Assembly: GCA_029204225.1 (NCBI GenBank)
Contig: CM055098.1
Location: forward strand, 15,954,858 to 16,018,857
Length of the DNA: 64,000 bases
Direction of reading: 5' to 3'
DNA from: Diphasiastrum complanatum
Lineage: Eukaryota; Streptophyta; Lycopodiopsida; Lycopodiales; Lycopodiaceae
The first letter of the stretch is position 1. Each line of letters starts with the position of its first letter. The notes under the pieces are model-generated. The model had not been told where the DNA came from. It searched no databases and was given only the letters and a program-made list of their open reading frames with translations. This document shows, piece by piece, positions 13,334 through 24,621 of this stretch. The position numbers and the translations under genes were made by a program.

Positions 13334-14529
13334 GTATCAACAATATCCATTGCCCACTCAGGTATCTTCGACACCAACAATAGATTCATGGATATGTCTG
13401 AATCCTCCAGGGGATTGGGATTCAAAGGGTGCTGGGCTCTGGGGCATTTCAAAGATTTCGGTGGCCCCAAGGGGGTCGAAATCATCGAACATATCCATAA
13501 AAAATTGTGTGTTGGTGAGGTGGTTTTGGTGTGCGAGGGTGAGGCGACTTGGACAGCTGTGATGGGAATGGTAGGCCCAATGGTCACAAACTGTCCTTGT
13601 ATGGAAGCAGAGGCGAGGGAAGCATTAAAGACTAGGGGGATGGAAAGTTCAGTGCGAACAACAGCAGGGGGTGGAAGTGCAGCTGACGAGGTATGCCTAG
13701 TACAACGTCGTGACGCGGAAGGTGAGTCAAGAATTACAATCTCGCTGCGTGGACGACGACGACTATGAGAGCTTGAGGCCTGATGGGATGATTCTGCCGG
13801 TGCTTCTTTGTAAACCAAAAGCACGAAATTCAGGTGGAAGCCATGGATTCTGTTTTCTAAGTGAGAAGTGGCTAAGAGGGACAATAAAGAACCAGCAGCA
13901 AACTACTGCTTAGTATTGGCTTTAATAGCTCGTTTGAGCTCACCAGAAACAGTCTTCAGCCAATTATATGGTTCAAGAGGGGCTTTGGCCAACTTAGTGT
14001 GGGATTCCACTATCCTGTGAAGGATTTGAGATGTGATGCGGTCTTTCCTGAGGTTGCCAACCATCAGAAAATTATTCAATAGCTGGGCAGCTGCGTGGAT
14101 GGAAGACTCAATGATGGCTTCCAGAAGGCAGCCATCATTGGTCCAGTGCAGATCGTTGGTGAGGTCAATAAATGGCTTGATGGCCTATTTGGCGTGCTTG
14201 TGATTGGGTGAGGCCTGCGTACCAGATGATATTCCTATAGCTGCAAGTGCGGCCTCAGTGACACACACCTTGTGTGTGGCTCCCTGAAAAGTGATATAGA
14301 ATTTGGATCTCTCTTCCTTCCATGTACTGAAGGCAAGAGTAATGAAATCCATATTGATGCGACCCAAAAAGACTCTCTCATGGATACCCATTTCAGTGAG
14401 CAGAGGCTCCGCAAGGGTCATCCACTGAGTGACCATGCTTGTGCTAGGAAGAACCATGATGTCCGTTGTAGATGGGACATCACGATGGATAGTATAGCGC
14501 GGAGACTGGGAAGTATCAGTAGAAGACAT
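13330..14529 (-). pseudogene. Gypsy-associated ORF of uncertain type
   Basis: From the ATG at 14529 one minus-strand frame runs about 399 codons with only two in-frame TAG stops (near 14180 and 13905). It starts MSSTDTSQSPRYTIHRDV, then LTEMGIHERVFLGRINM, FYITFQGATHKVCVTEAAL, a helical middle (LLEAIIESSIHAAAQLLNN), and a Ser/Pro-rich tail. The last residues, IPEWAMDIVDT, resemble the short segment before the gypsy integrase zinc finger, so the end is probably pol. The front part may be gag, or the extra ORF some plant gypsy elements carry; it weakly recalls the putative plant transposon protein domain. Not recognised with certainty. A second copy of its start lies at 11083-11289. Confidence 0.6.
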
Positions 14530-14759
14530 GATTATCAGAAAGGAATTATAAATGCGTGAAAGTGTATCAAAAGGCAATGCAGGAAATTTGGAAGGCTTTG
14601 GTCACAAGAAAAATTCGCAAGAGCTTCGTTAGCACAAGTGAGGAATGAATCGAATTCAGCCAACTTATAGGTGAATTTGGTGGGTCCACTACACTGAATA
14701 GTAGTTTGGCTGATCAGTTCTGAACAAAAATTTGCAGGCATGTGCAGTACTATAAAAAT

Positions 14760-15150
14760 AGGCTATAAAAATCTCGGCAAAGGTTTCTAGGGATCTGAAC
14801 CTATCAGGCGAACGTTTTCCAGGGCTGGCCAAGGATGAACCTTTGCCCAAGAGGGTCCTTCGCCCAGGTACTGTCATAAATGCATTTTTTCACAATCTGA
14901 ACCTATGGACAACCTAATTTTGACATTTTAAGATCATCTAGCAGGTCGGCGAAGGTTCATAATGAGGTTATGATGCTCAACGAAGGTTCCCAAAATGGCA
15001 TATCACTGAACATTTGTCTGACTCAAAAAGTTGGATTTTCTCTTGTCAGGTTCGCCCACCTTAATTTAGATAAATCAAGGGTGGATGTACAGTTTGAGAG
15101 CTCAGCAAAGGTTTCTGGTACTGTATTAGGCCAAATCTGCCCAAATCAGT
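14760..15150 (-). other. Gypsy leader with repeated motif, copy 1
   Basis: The region upstream of the ORF start at 14529 matches 11500-11960. It holds GGCAAAGG (14777), GGCGAACG (about 14808), GGCCAAGG (14827), CCTTCGCCC (14858), GGCGAAGG (14949), AACGAAGG (14979), TTCGCCC (15051) and AGCAAAGG (15104). Similarity stops at about 15150, where copia sequence begins. Confidence 0.7.
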
Positions 15151-15436
15151 GATAGATTGCTTTATGCAGCTTGCACACTTTGTGCTCTTGGCCTTTGACT
15201 TTGAATCCTTCTGGCTATAAGGTATACAACTCCTCTTGAGAAATGCTTTCTTGACATCCATTTGGTGCATTTCGAGGTCTTCTATGGCTGCTAACGCAAT
15301 CAGAGTCCTGATTGACTGCATCTTGATGACAGGACTGAAAATTTCTTGATAATCCACTTTTTGGACTCGAGTGAATCCTTTAGCCACCAGCCGTGCTTTC
15401 CATTTGGCAATGGAACCATCATAGTTGATCTTCTTC
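15150..15436 (-). pseudogene. Ty1/copia reverse transcriptase fragment
   Basis: The minus strand reads GSIAKWKARLVAKGFTRVQ, then DYQEIFSPVIKMQSIRTL, DLEMHQMDVKKAFL and KVCKLHKAIY. This is the N-terminal third of copia RT. It is cut on one side by the gypsy leader (15150) and on the other by the repeat starting at 15437. Confidence 0.88.
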
Positions 15437-16207
15437 TCGACTTTAGGCTTGCTACAAACTTTTTTCTATGCAAGTATGTTGTTTCATAATGTAAATGCCA
15501 AATTTGGCCTAGATGGAACTCGAGCTATATGGATTTCTCATGTCTAGTTGGTAGAATACAACTTGCATATAGATTGTAGACTTAGAAATGGCATTAATAT
15601 GCTTGTAAAAACTTGTGGCATATCACATGCATTTATTGTAAGTGATCCATAGTGACATGCCAGGCATGCACAAAGTAAAATGGACACATGCATGATGATC
15701 TGTACAATTCTAGTTAGAAATAGGACACTTGGTAAAAGTAGGTAGATATATGTGCATGAGATGTGACAAATGTCACTTAGACTCTAGTTTTCACTTTAGA
15801 TGTGATTGAAAGGTGGATGGATATGATTCTACCTCGAGCTATCTCAAACTCCATAAATATGTATAGCAATTCTCATAATTTTTTATGAAGAACCAAGCTT
15901 TGTAGCTATTTCATGCCATTTTGGATCTACACCAATATTTGCTTGAATATCTCTCTCTCTTTTTCACTCTCTTAATCGTGTTGAGGCTAATGCTCATACA
16001 CTAAATTCTTGTACTTTTGCTCATTTGTAATCAAAGCTATCATTCTCTGATTCTTAGCATGCTAGATTGTGGTTAAGCCATTAAATTCTATACTAGATCT
16101 TGCTATTCAATCTATAATCAATTTTTTGTGCTAATCATAAAGCTTAACAAGATCAATCACCTTTGTGGATCATTCCCACACGTGTGAACATTCTGGAAAT
16201 TTTGTCA
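15437..16207 (+). repeat. Interspersed repeat, copy 2 (LTR-like)
   Basis: Second copy of 2835-3600, 771 bp long. It has a CATAAATATG box near 15855 and a CT-rich tract near 15949. It sits between a minus-strand copia RT fragment and a plus-strand copia integrase fragment. Confidence 0.65.
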
Positions 16208-16490
16208 TCGTACACTTATGGAAGCTGCAAGGTGTATGATGGCTCATGCGAAAGCACCAAAACAGTTGTGGGCAGAAGCAGTGGCTACATCAAATTATCT
16301 TCGAAATCGTATTTTGAAATCTCGAATACTGGATAAAACTCCTCATGAGATATGGTGGAAGTCAAAGCCAAATCTAGCACATGTTCGGACATTTGGATGC
16401 ACAGTGTATATGCACATATCATATAAGGTGAGAAAGAAAATCAATGAAAAGACAGAACAAGGTTTTCTGGTAGGATTCGAGTTACATTCG
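16207..16490 (+). pseudogene. Ty1/copia integrase fragment
   Basis: The plus strand reads LMEAARCMMAHAKAPKQLW, AEAVATSNYLRNR, TPHEIWWKSKPNLAHVRTFG and EQGFLVGFE. This is the C-terminal half of the copia integrase core and the following conserved block. It stops at about 16490, where minus-strand copia protease sequence begins head-to-head. Confidence 0.9.
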
Positions 16491-17296
16491 TCATACACCA
16501 GTTCCATCAACAACGTGCTTAGAACCATCTCCAAGTATAATGAATCTCGAATAGTTCGTCTTCTTGTACCTAGACAATATTTGTTTCAAAGAAACAAAAT
16601 GTGAGATGGCTCCTGAATCAAGTACTACTTCTCGAGTTTTAGAATTAGATGAATAACATAGATCAACACTAACATAGGCTACTGAGTTCCTTGTTGCCCT
16701 GTCTACTGCTGCTCTGGAGCATTTTGCTTCGTCTTCGACATAGTTTGAATCTGAAGGTTCACTTCGATTCTGCTCTTTTTTGTTTCTGGGATATTGATAA
16801 CAGTCTACCATTGCATGACCCCGTTTATAACAATGAATGCATTCAATCTTTGGATTTAACCAGTACTTTTCTTCTGTGTGACCGGATCTTCTGCATCTAT
16901 TGCAGATCTTCTTATCACCAAAATTCTTCTATTGTTTTCCAAATCGTTGTTCATTAGTCTTAGACTCATTCTTCTTAGATGACTCCCTCTTAAACTTAGA
17001 CTTCTTAGAAGATTTATTCTTCTGAGTAAGTAGAGCATTTTCGGAATCACCATTGTCATCATAGCGTTCACGAGCTTCTACTTCCTCCTTAACTCCGCCT
17101 ATTGCCTTTTGAAGTGTCATTGTTGCATCTTTTGCCAATAAGGTTCTTGTTGTGTGGAATGACCTAGGTAGGGCTCGAAGAAAATAACTAAGCTGTTTTT
17201 TCTTAGAACTTGTATTTTCTGCACCAGAATTCTGCGAGGAAATAAACAGATATTTTATCTTTTGCACGAATGTGTTCAGGTCTTTGCCATCTCACT
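16491..17296 (-). pseudogene. Ty1/copia gag and protease, broken
   Basis: On the minus strand, 17267-16929 has a UBN2-type gag tail (QLSYFLRALPRSFHTT, TLQKAIGGVKEEVEAR) followed by a Lys-rich stretch. 16920-16805 has two zinc knuckles: CNRCRRSGHTEEKYW, in which the last Cys is replaced by Tyr, and CIHCYKRGHAMVDC, which is complete. 16680-16495 has the protease active site EVVLDSGAISHF and the flap ILGDGSKHVVDGTG. Frames change between gag and the knuckles. The fragment is cut by a gypsy LTR at 17297. Confidence 0.9.
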
Positions 17297-18040
17297 TGCT
17301 GGAGGGTTTGCGGATCCCAAGGCAACTCTAACGCTAGTTAATAAGTGAGAGGGATTTGGCACCCTACGTGTGTAAGTCCAACCCGATGATCACATAGTTA
17401 TTTGATTGATTATTTAAAAGTTAATAAAGGACTTTAGGTCTTTTTGCGGGACTTTTAATGTCGCAGGGCCTAAATGCTAAGTTAGTAAATAAAGTTGGGT
17501 TTCCCTCCAATTTTGATGGTTCCCACAATTTTTTAAATTTGAATAAAAAGAGAGACAAGACTGGACCAATAGGATTCAGAGGCAAGGTCCTCCTCTCTAC
17601 TATAAAAAAGGACCAACTCGAGTTGCTCCTCATGTTCATTTCCTCATTTCAATAAAGCAGATTGGTTCTCTTTAGAAATGGATTGATGAGTGTCCTTGCT
17701 CTTCCTCTCTTTTCCTCCATTTCTCATGCTTCCTTTGTATTTGCTAAATTGTTGGATTTGATCATTATTGGGATTGCTATTTCTTATGCTTTTTGTGAGA
17801 GAGAAAAAGAGAGAGAGAAGAGTAAGTTTCTATCATTGTCGTGGATTTAGGGTTAACGGATGTAGTGTTAATGCTTAGTGTTAATGGATGTTAGTGTTAG
17901 ATCCTCCATTCATGTTGAAATCTGAACTATACTATCGCTCTCATGGGAATGAACCTCCGCGTGACAACTAACTCCATTTCTTTGATGCTAGATTGACTAG
18001 ATCTTGGATTTAGGTTAGGCAAGGAAAGAAACCCACTACA
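17297..18040 (+). mobile_element. Ty3/gypsy LTR (family 1), 5' LTR of the 17-20 kb element
   Basis: 744 bp, beginning TGCTGGAGGG and ending ACCCACTACA. It aligns with 4204-4976 along its length (shared GTTAATAAGTGAGAGGGATT, AAGCAGATTGG and CTCTCATGGGAA blocks). A TATAAAA box lies near 17600 and a short GA tract at 17797-17820. A primer site follows. It interrupts the copia gag-protease fragment. Confidence 0.87.
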
Positions 18041-18044
18041 ATTT

Positions 18045-18062
18045 TGGTGCCGTTGCCGGGGA
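18045..18062 (+). promoter_or_regulatory. Primer binding site for tRNA-Asp
   Basis: TGGTGCCGTTGCCGGGGA starts four bases after the LTR end and matches the complement of plant tRNA-Asp with one mismatch. Confidence 0.9.
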
Positions 18063-19249
18063 GCTACGCCAATTTTTCAGTTTGCAGCATGTTTGGTTGA
18101 TGGTTAGCTTGCATTAGGCATCTTGTCGTGGCATTAATAGTGTTAGATCTGCATTTTAGGGCTAGTTTGGGATTGATTTTGCTTGATTTGAGTGGATTTG
18201 CTTGTTTAAAATCTAATCTGATTATTAAACAGGGAAAGCTATTTAGATCACCAATCTTAAGATCCATTTGGATCTGAGATATCAGAGAAAAGAACAAAAA
18301 TCAGTCAAATCTGTCAGATTTGGTCAAAAAGAGACAAAAAGCATCATCAGAGCTCAGAACTTTTTACCCTCTTTCATGAAACCTTCGCCGAGTTGCAGAC
18401 ACCTTCGGTTTTGTTTACAAAACCTTAAGTTTGAAGAGCAAAGATTAATTCCCTGCAGATTTTCAGAAACATCAGAAAAACTGCCAAAAAACAGTAAAAA
18501 ATATCAAAACCCTAAAAATACAGAAAAAGAACCTTCGTCCGATTTACTGTGCTAAGATGTGATTCATATCTATCTATTGCCAGGTCGGCGAAGAATAATA
18601 CCAAAAATAGAAAGGGTTTCAGAGGATCAGTTGTCATATTTTTGTCAAAAAAATCACTTTTTTGCAAAATTATCAGTATTACTCTTGATCCTTCGCCAGA
18701 ACCTTCGCCGAGTTTCCAGAATATTTTATTTATAAAATAATACTTTTTTTGAGTTCGACGAAGATTCTTCTTGATCTGATCACAAGAAATCTTGATTTTT
18801 ACCCTCTCTAGATTACAGAAATTGTATTTCCTTGTGTCAGAAACCTTCGTCCGATTTTTCATAATTTTATCTGTGTCAAATCTTCCATCTGAGAAGTCGA
18901 CGAAGGTTATTTTTCAAGAAATTGTCAGAAAAGTGTTCAGAGATTTTTTTTTCCCAACATAACACTATTTGAACTTCGCCAAGCCAACCTTCGCCAGTCC
19001 TATTTTTAGTTTCTGATTTTTCAGTTCAAGTCTCTGTCAAAATTTGGATCAAATCTGATATATTCTGAATTGGATTCTGAGAGATTTATCATTTTTGAGA
19101 AGTATCGATTGATCAAATTTCGAAAAGTTTTTCATCATATAGAATCAGATTCTTGAAAAGTGGAATAGATCTAGCAGATCTAATCTGAGATAGTTTTTTG
19201 AAAAAATCTAGATCCAATCTCATTATCTATTTGATCTAAATTTGTAAAG
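18063..19249 (+). other. Gypsy leader with CCTTCGCC motif array
   Basis: This is an untranslated leader of about 1.2 kb between the primer site and gag. It holds at least eleven short motif copies: ACCTTCGCCGAG (18381), ACCTTCGG (18401), ACCTTCGTCCGA (18531), TCGGCGAAGA (18585), CCTTCGCCAGA (18690), ACCTTCGCCGAG (18701), TTCGACGAAGA (18754), ACCTTCGTCCGA (18843), TCGACGAAGG (18898), AACTTCGCC (18972) and ACCTTCGCC (18987). The reverse form occurs between forward forms, so RNA hairpins are possible. The same motif marks the leaders of the minus-strand copies at 11.5 and 14.8 kb. Confidence 0.8.
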
Positions 19250-19965
19250 ATGGCTGCTCCTGGAGGTGCTCCACAGGAGGTCAATCCAATTATTGTTAGA
19301 AGAGCACCAAATATAATGGATTAACAGATCCAGTTAGATTTCTACAGATTGGATCTACCCAAATATAATGGATTAACAGATCCAGTTAGATTTCTACAGA
19401 TCTGTGCTGAATCCTGTGAGGTCTATGGTGAGATTTATCCTCAAGATAAACTTAAGCTGTTTCCTATGGCCTTAACAGACGCAGCACAAGATTGGTACTA
19501 TAACCAAGATGAAACTGAGTGTACAGATTGGAAGATTGTTAAACGAGCCCTTATCACACGGTTCAAACCGCGGAAGTTTAAGCTACTAAAGTAACAGTTG
19601 AAGTTCGGTCTTCACCATTGCAGCCTCCAAGAAATTTACGTACGGATATGAATGATCAATTACATCATCGCGAAGAACCCTTCAAGATGACTGAACTGGA
19701 AGCACCACATACATAATTACTCATGAACATTTTGTCTAGCAAAGATCAATATTTCATTGGGAGAGTTCTTAAGGTTGGTGCCAAAAGCTAAAGAAGTCTT
19801 AGCGCAAAAGTTAGCCCAAGAAGAACTAGAAGTCCACCAGGAGCCGCTTTTTGTGCTGGATTTGAAGAATCTAACGATATACTCCATGTTGGAGCCGCTT
19901 GGGAAAGTGAACAAAAGAATATCACTCTGCCGATACAACATAGACAATTTTCTAAAGAAGCAGCC
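19250..19965 (+). pseudogene. Ty3/gypsy gag, broken
   Basis: An ATG at 19250 opens with MAAPGGAPQEVNPIIV. A 52-bp tandem duplication (19308-19359 and 19360-19411) throws the frame and creates an early stop. In the other frame the gag domain continues: LPKYNGLTDPVRFLQI, LKLFPMALTDAAQDWYYN and WKIVKRALITRFKP. Later frames to about 19965 are further decayed. The same gag type appears at 32600-33110. Confidence 0.82.
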
Positions 19966-20575
19966 GTGATAGATGGCGGTTCAGGAGTTAACCTGATTTC
20001 TACAAAGCTATGTACAAAATGGGGTCTTACAAAGATTAAGACTGCTACTTTTGCTATTAAGCTAGCGGATCAAACGATAGTTCGTCCATGAGGAATGGTG
20101 GAAGATATACTTGTCAGGATTGCAGGAGTACAGTTCGTCATTACTTTCGTCGTGATGGACTTACCAGAAGCACCAAATGTCTACCGAGTTCTATTAGGAC
20201 GTCCATGGTTACAAGTTGCGCAAGTAATTCATAACTGGGGTACCGGAAAAATCACTTTTGAAAATCGTGAACGTGCAGTTAAAGTTGATCCTACGACTTG
20301 GACTATCAAACCAGTGGTTCTAAAAGCGGATGACGATTCATCAACAACGAATCACACTTGTGATCGACCAGAGAAAAAATTGGGAGTTCACTACAATTCT
20401 CAAACGGATACTGTCAATTGGAATGAAGCTCTTGCAACAATTGATTGTACAACAGGATATATGTGTCAACAAGATATTCAATCAGAGTTGAGCGAGATTT
20501 TCTTATTAGATCAAACTTTGAATACACCAATCACATTTCCACTAAATGTGCTGAATGCTATTTGAATATCAATCA
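19966..20575 (+). pseudogene. Ty3/gypsy retropepsin-like protease
   Basis: The plus strand reads AAVIDGGSGVNLIST, with the catalytic aspartate in a D-G-G-S variant of the usual D-S/T-G, then an in-frame TGA at 20089-20091. It continues (20095-20565) with VVMDLPEAPNVYRVLLGRPWL and FENRERAVKV. LLGRPWL is the conserved second motif of plant gypsy proteases. The element ends soon after; no RT follows. Confidence 0.85.
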
Positions 20576-20934
20576 TCGTAAACGACTAGATATCTACAAA
20601 AGACCAAAAGACCTGTCCTACAGCAATATAAATACATGTGCATTACTTGTTGTAAAGCACACTCAATCAGAGACACAGCAATGAGATAAGACAACAAGAG
20701 ATGTATATTGATGAATCAGATTTAGAGTTATAAAAATTTGTTTTTTGATCAATAGTTTTTTATTGTCTAAATTGTTTTGTTGTCTCTTACTTCCGCATAT
20801 TATTTTTGCACACATATTCAATAAAGGCAAACCCTGTTTTATTAGTACATAGATCAGATACAGTTTCGATTGAAGACATTGATATTAGTTTGATTTATTC
20901 AAACTTTCATCGTGTTCTTAGTGGAAGAATAATT

Positions 20935-21405
20935 ACTATTTTTTCTATAGCTTATTCTGACTCTGATTGGGCTGGTAATGTGGACACAAGAAAATCCACT
21001 TCTGGCTATCTTTGCTTCCTAGCAGGAGGACCCATTTCATGGAATAGTCGAAAGTAGAAATGTGCTTCTTTGTCCTCTACAGAATCAGAATATGTCGCCG
21101 CTACCTCTATAGTAAAAGAAATCATTTGGCTTAGAATATTGCTTCAAGATCCTATGATCATTCAAATCAGTCCAACTATACTCTATTGCGATAATCAGGG
21201 CTGCATTGTTCTATCTTTGAATCCATGAACTCACTCTAGAACTAAACATATTGCTTAAAGAGAAAGTTCAGGATAAAGATGTCGAATTAAGTTACTGTCC
21301 TATGGCCAATATGTTGGCTGATATCTTGACTAAGCCTCTGTAAAGAGAAAAGCATATTGCATTATGTAGCTTGCTCAATTTATTTTTAGGATCCTAGAAG
21401 TTAAG
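20935..21405 (+). pseudogene. Ty1/copia RNase H, broken
   Basis: The plus strand reads AYSDSDWAGNVDTRKSTSGY, SWNSRK, an in-frame stop, then CASLSSTESEYVAATS, LYCDNQGC, SRTKHIA and MANMLADILTKPL. These are the conserved blocks of copia RNase H, ending at the polypurine tract as expected. The RT that should precede it is missing: gypsy-derived sequence joins at about 20800-20935. Confidence 0.92.
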
Positions 21406-21408
21406 CTT

Positions 21409-21418
21409 AAGGGGGGGG
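21409..21418 (+). promoter_or_regulatory. Copia polypurine tract
   Basis: AAGGGGGGGG lies directly before the TGTTGAAAT start of an LTR. This is the plus-strand primer site. Confidence 0.9.
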
Positions 21419-22330
<912 letters not shown>

Positions 22331-22335
22331 CGGAA

Positions 22336-23560
22336 TGTCTAATCTCGAAGGAAGCATGGTTGTCTATGACACCTACCAAGACATTCCTCCATTCAATCTA
22401 AGTTAATACTTTGTTGTAGTTTTGGTAAAGATCTTGTGAAGTTCTCTATGTTGGAGCTGTGTTTCTTCTTCCGAAACCCCAACAAATTTAAGATGAAAAC
22501 TCTGCTAATGGCTAAGGAGTTTCATGATGTTGTCACAGGAGTCGAAGTCAGACCCGAAGTAGACGATGCTGCATTCTCCAAATGGAAGTTGAAGGATAGC
22601 AAAGCTTTCGCACTAATCATCCTCAACATATCAGACACACAAATCGGCCATGTGTCTGAAGCTCAAACATCAAAAGAGATATGAAATATCCTAAGCACAC
22701 TATACGATGTGCAGGATGTAACTTCCAAGCTACACCTTGGAAGGAAATTCTTCTCTCTCAAGATGGCCAATGATGATTCACTATAGAATCACATTAACTA
22801 GTTCAAGAACCTCTTGTAACAAATGGTTGTTGTCTGATCAGTCATAGACAATCAAGACATAATAATGATCTTGCTATCAAGCCTACCATCTACATATGAG
22901 AGTTGGGTGATGATCATCACGAATCACTCATATATGGCTCTATCAAGAGTCATTGCTATGCTGCTGCAAGAAGAAAGTCTAAGGAACGAGTTTTCCAGTT
23001 TCTCAAATGTTGACTCTCACGCATTTTATACAAACAAAAGCTCGAACAAGCAGAAGAAGAAAGGCCTGAAGCAACACAAGTCGAATAAAAAACTGACATA
23101 GAGTCAAGAGTAGTCAAAACCACTAACAAAAAAGGAGATGTCCTACAAATACTACAAGTGCACCAACCACGAGATTCATGATTGCCGCATATTGAAAGCC
23201 AATGACAACAACAAGATGCAATCGAATCAACAAGTGAATGTAGTTGCAGAAGAAGTGGATCATAATAAATTCATGATGAATTATCAGAAAGCATCAAACG
23301 ACAGCTCCTGGTTTCTTGATTCCAGAGCCACTCAGCACATGACAAGCCACATCGGCTGCTTCCAGTCCCATACACCTTACAGTACCAAAAGGTATGTTCA
23401 TCTTGTCGACAATGGCACACACATTATCACAGGTAAAGGCACTGTGAAATTGAACTTCTCAAATAATCGATTCAAACTACTATCGAATGTCCTTCATGTC
23501 CCTTATTTTATCTATGAATTTGCTATTTGTAAGCAGAACTACAGATTCAAGACATAAAAA
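22336..23560 (+). pseudogene. Ty1/copia gag and protease, broken
   Basis: A possible gag start is the ATG at 22336 (MSNLEGSMVV). After a frame change, 22480-22680 reads NKFKMKTLLMAKEFHDVVTG. Then LLSSLPSTYESWV (22867), AMLLQEESLRNEF, a decayed knuckle (KYYKCTNHEIHDC) at 23145, and protease WFLDSRATQHMT at 23312, where the usual DSGAT has become DSRAT. VLHVPYF follows at 23491. Several stops and the lost catalytic glycine show that it is dead. It ends near 23700 at unrelated GC-rich DNA. Confidence 0.88.
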
Positions 23561-23815
23561 ATCACAAAGTATATTCAAGCTACACAAGAGTCATGCATCT
23601 GCTATGAAGGAATCGACACCAACAAGGTCCACATACTCAATGGATATACAAATGTGAGCTGGGAAAGAGATTTATATACTCATAATTTGCATTTGGGTTG
23701 ATAGTGGACAGCTGGCACATTTTCATTGGCTCTGAACACATACGTTCAGAGCCATAGTGCAACAACTAGTCAACGGAAGGGCAGTTGAAGGGCCCAAATG
23801 GCAAATTATGCCCGT

Positions 23816-23937
23816 TAGCAGGCGTGGGCAGGCCTGCTACCCTGTAGCAGGTAGCCTTCAACGCACCTCGCCGCAAGGCGGCTCGGTGCGTGAAGGCCAC
23901 CTGCTACACACGATAGCGGGCCTGCTCACGCCCGCTA
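23816..23937. repeat. Long foldback hairpin, GC-rich
   Basis: Two nested inverted repeats share one centre near 23873. The outer arms are TAGCAGGCGTGGGCAGGCC (23816) and its near-complement ending CACGCCCGCTA (23937). The inner arms are GTAGCAGGTAGCCTTCAACG (23844) and its near-complement ending CACCTGCTAC (about 23908). The tip is GCCGCAAGGCGGC. The whole 122 bp can form a stem with few mismatches. It resembles a foldback MITE; no target duplication was found. Confidence 0.8.
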
Positions 23938-24024
23938 CCTAGTCCGTAATGCCTTGTGCTCAGGTGTCCTTTGTATTTTGGGACCACCTCCAAGAGCATA
24001 ATGTCCATCCAATTTTCTCTCTCC

Positions 24025-24125
24025 TAGGAATCTATCATTCTCTCTCCTCTCTCCAGTGGAATTCACTTTCTCTCTCCTCTCTTCGGTGGAATGCACGTTC
24101 TCTCTCCTCTCTCCGGTGGAATGTG
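24025..24125. repeat. 30-bp minisatellite, about three copies
   Basis: The unit is about TTCTCTCTCCTCTC then T(C/T)CGGTGGAATG; three adjacent copies differ by a few bases. It lies about 1.1 kb upstream of the ERD2 start codon. Confidence 0.8.
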
Positions 24126-24314
24126 CATGTTCTATGTGGCAGCCCGTCATTGGCTGTCCACATCCACATTCCACCACAAACGTAAAAAAATTTGCGAAAA
24201 AAGAAAACAACAAAAAATCGAAAAAAAAAAAATGGTCCACGCGTACGGCCACACGGCTGCACCGTACGGTCAAAAAACGAAAAAAAAAAAAAAAAAAAAC
24301 CTTCGCACAATGGC

Positions 24315-24389
24315 ATTACGTAAGGGAAGCCCGAGGGCAGGCCCGGACCAGCAAGGAAGGCCCTCAGGCATGGCCTTCCCCCACGTAAG
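24315..24389. repeat. Imperfect inverted repeat
   Basis: TTACGTAAGGGAAGCC at 24315 pairs imperfectly with GGCCTTCCCCCACGTAAG ending at 24389, with GC-rich DNA between. It forms one block with the foldback and minisatellite upstream of ERD2. Confidence 0.55.
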
Positions 24390-24576
24390 TTCACATCTGG
24401 ATGTTCTTGTGACGTGTTTTTGCCCTTTTTATTGTTTTGGCCCACTGACGACGACACGCAACGCACTCCACCTTTCACAATATTGTTAGCGAGAGGAATA
24501 ACGAGGAAGGCTCATGAAAAACGAGACGATTGGCTCGATCCCTGACGAAGAAAAAGAAACCGAGAGACACAGAGCA

Positions 24577-24621
24577 ATGGAGATCGACTGCGTGAGATTC
24601 TATGAAGGAGATGACATCTAA
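24577..24621 (+). other. Possible upstream ORF of ERD2
   Basis: ATG at 24577 opens a 14-codon frame (MEIDCVRFYEGDDI) ending in TAA, in a purine-rich stretch that looks like a 5' UTR. Whether it is in the ERD2 transcript is not shown; an intron between here and the ERD2 start is likely. Confidence 0.35.

Noticed and set aside
24035-24489. Frames of 110-147 codons on both strands upstream of ERD2
   Set aside because: They translate the minisatellite, poly-A/T runs and inverted repeats.
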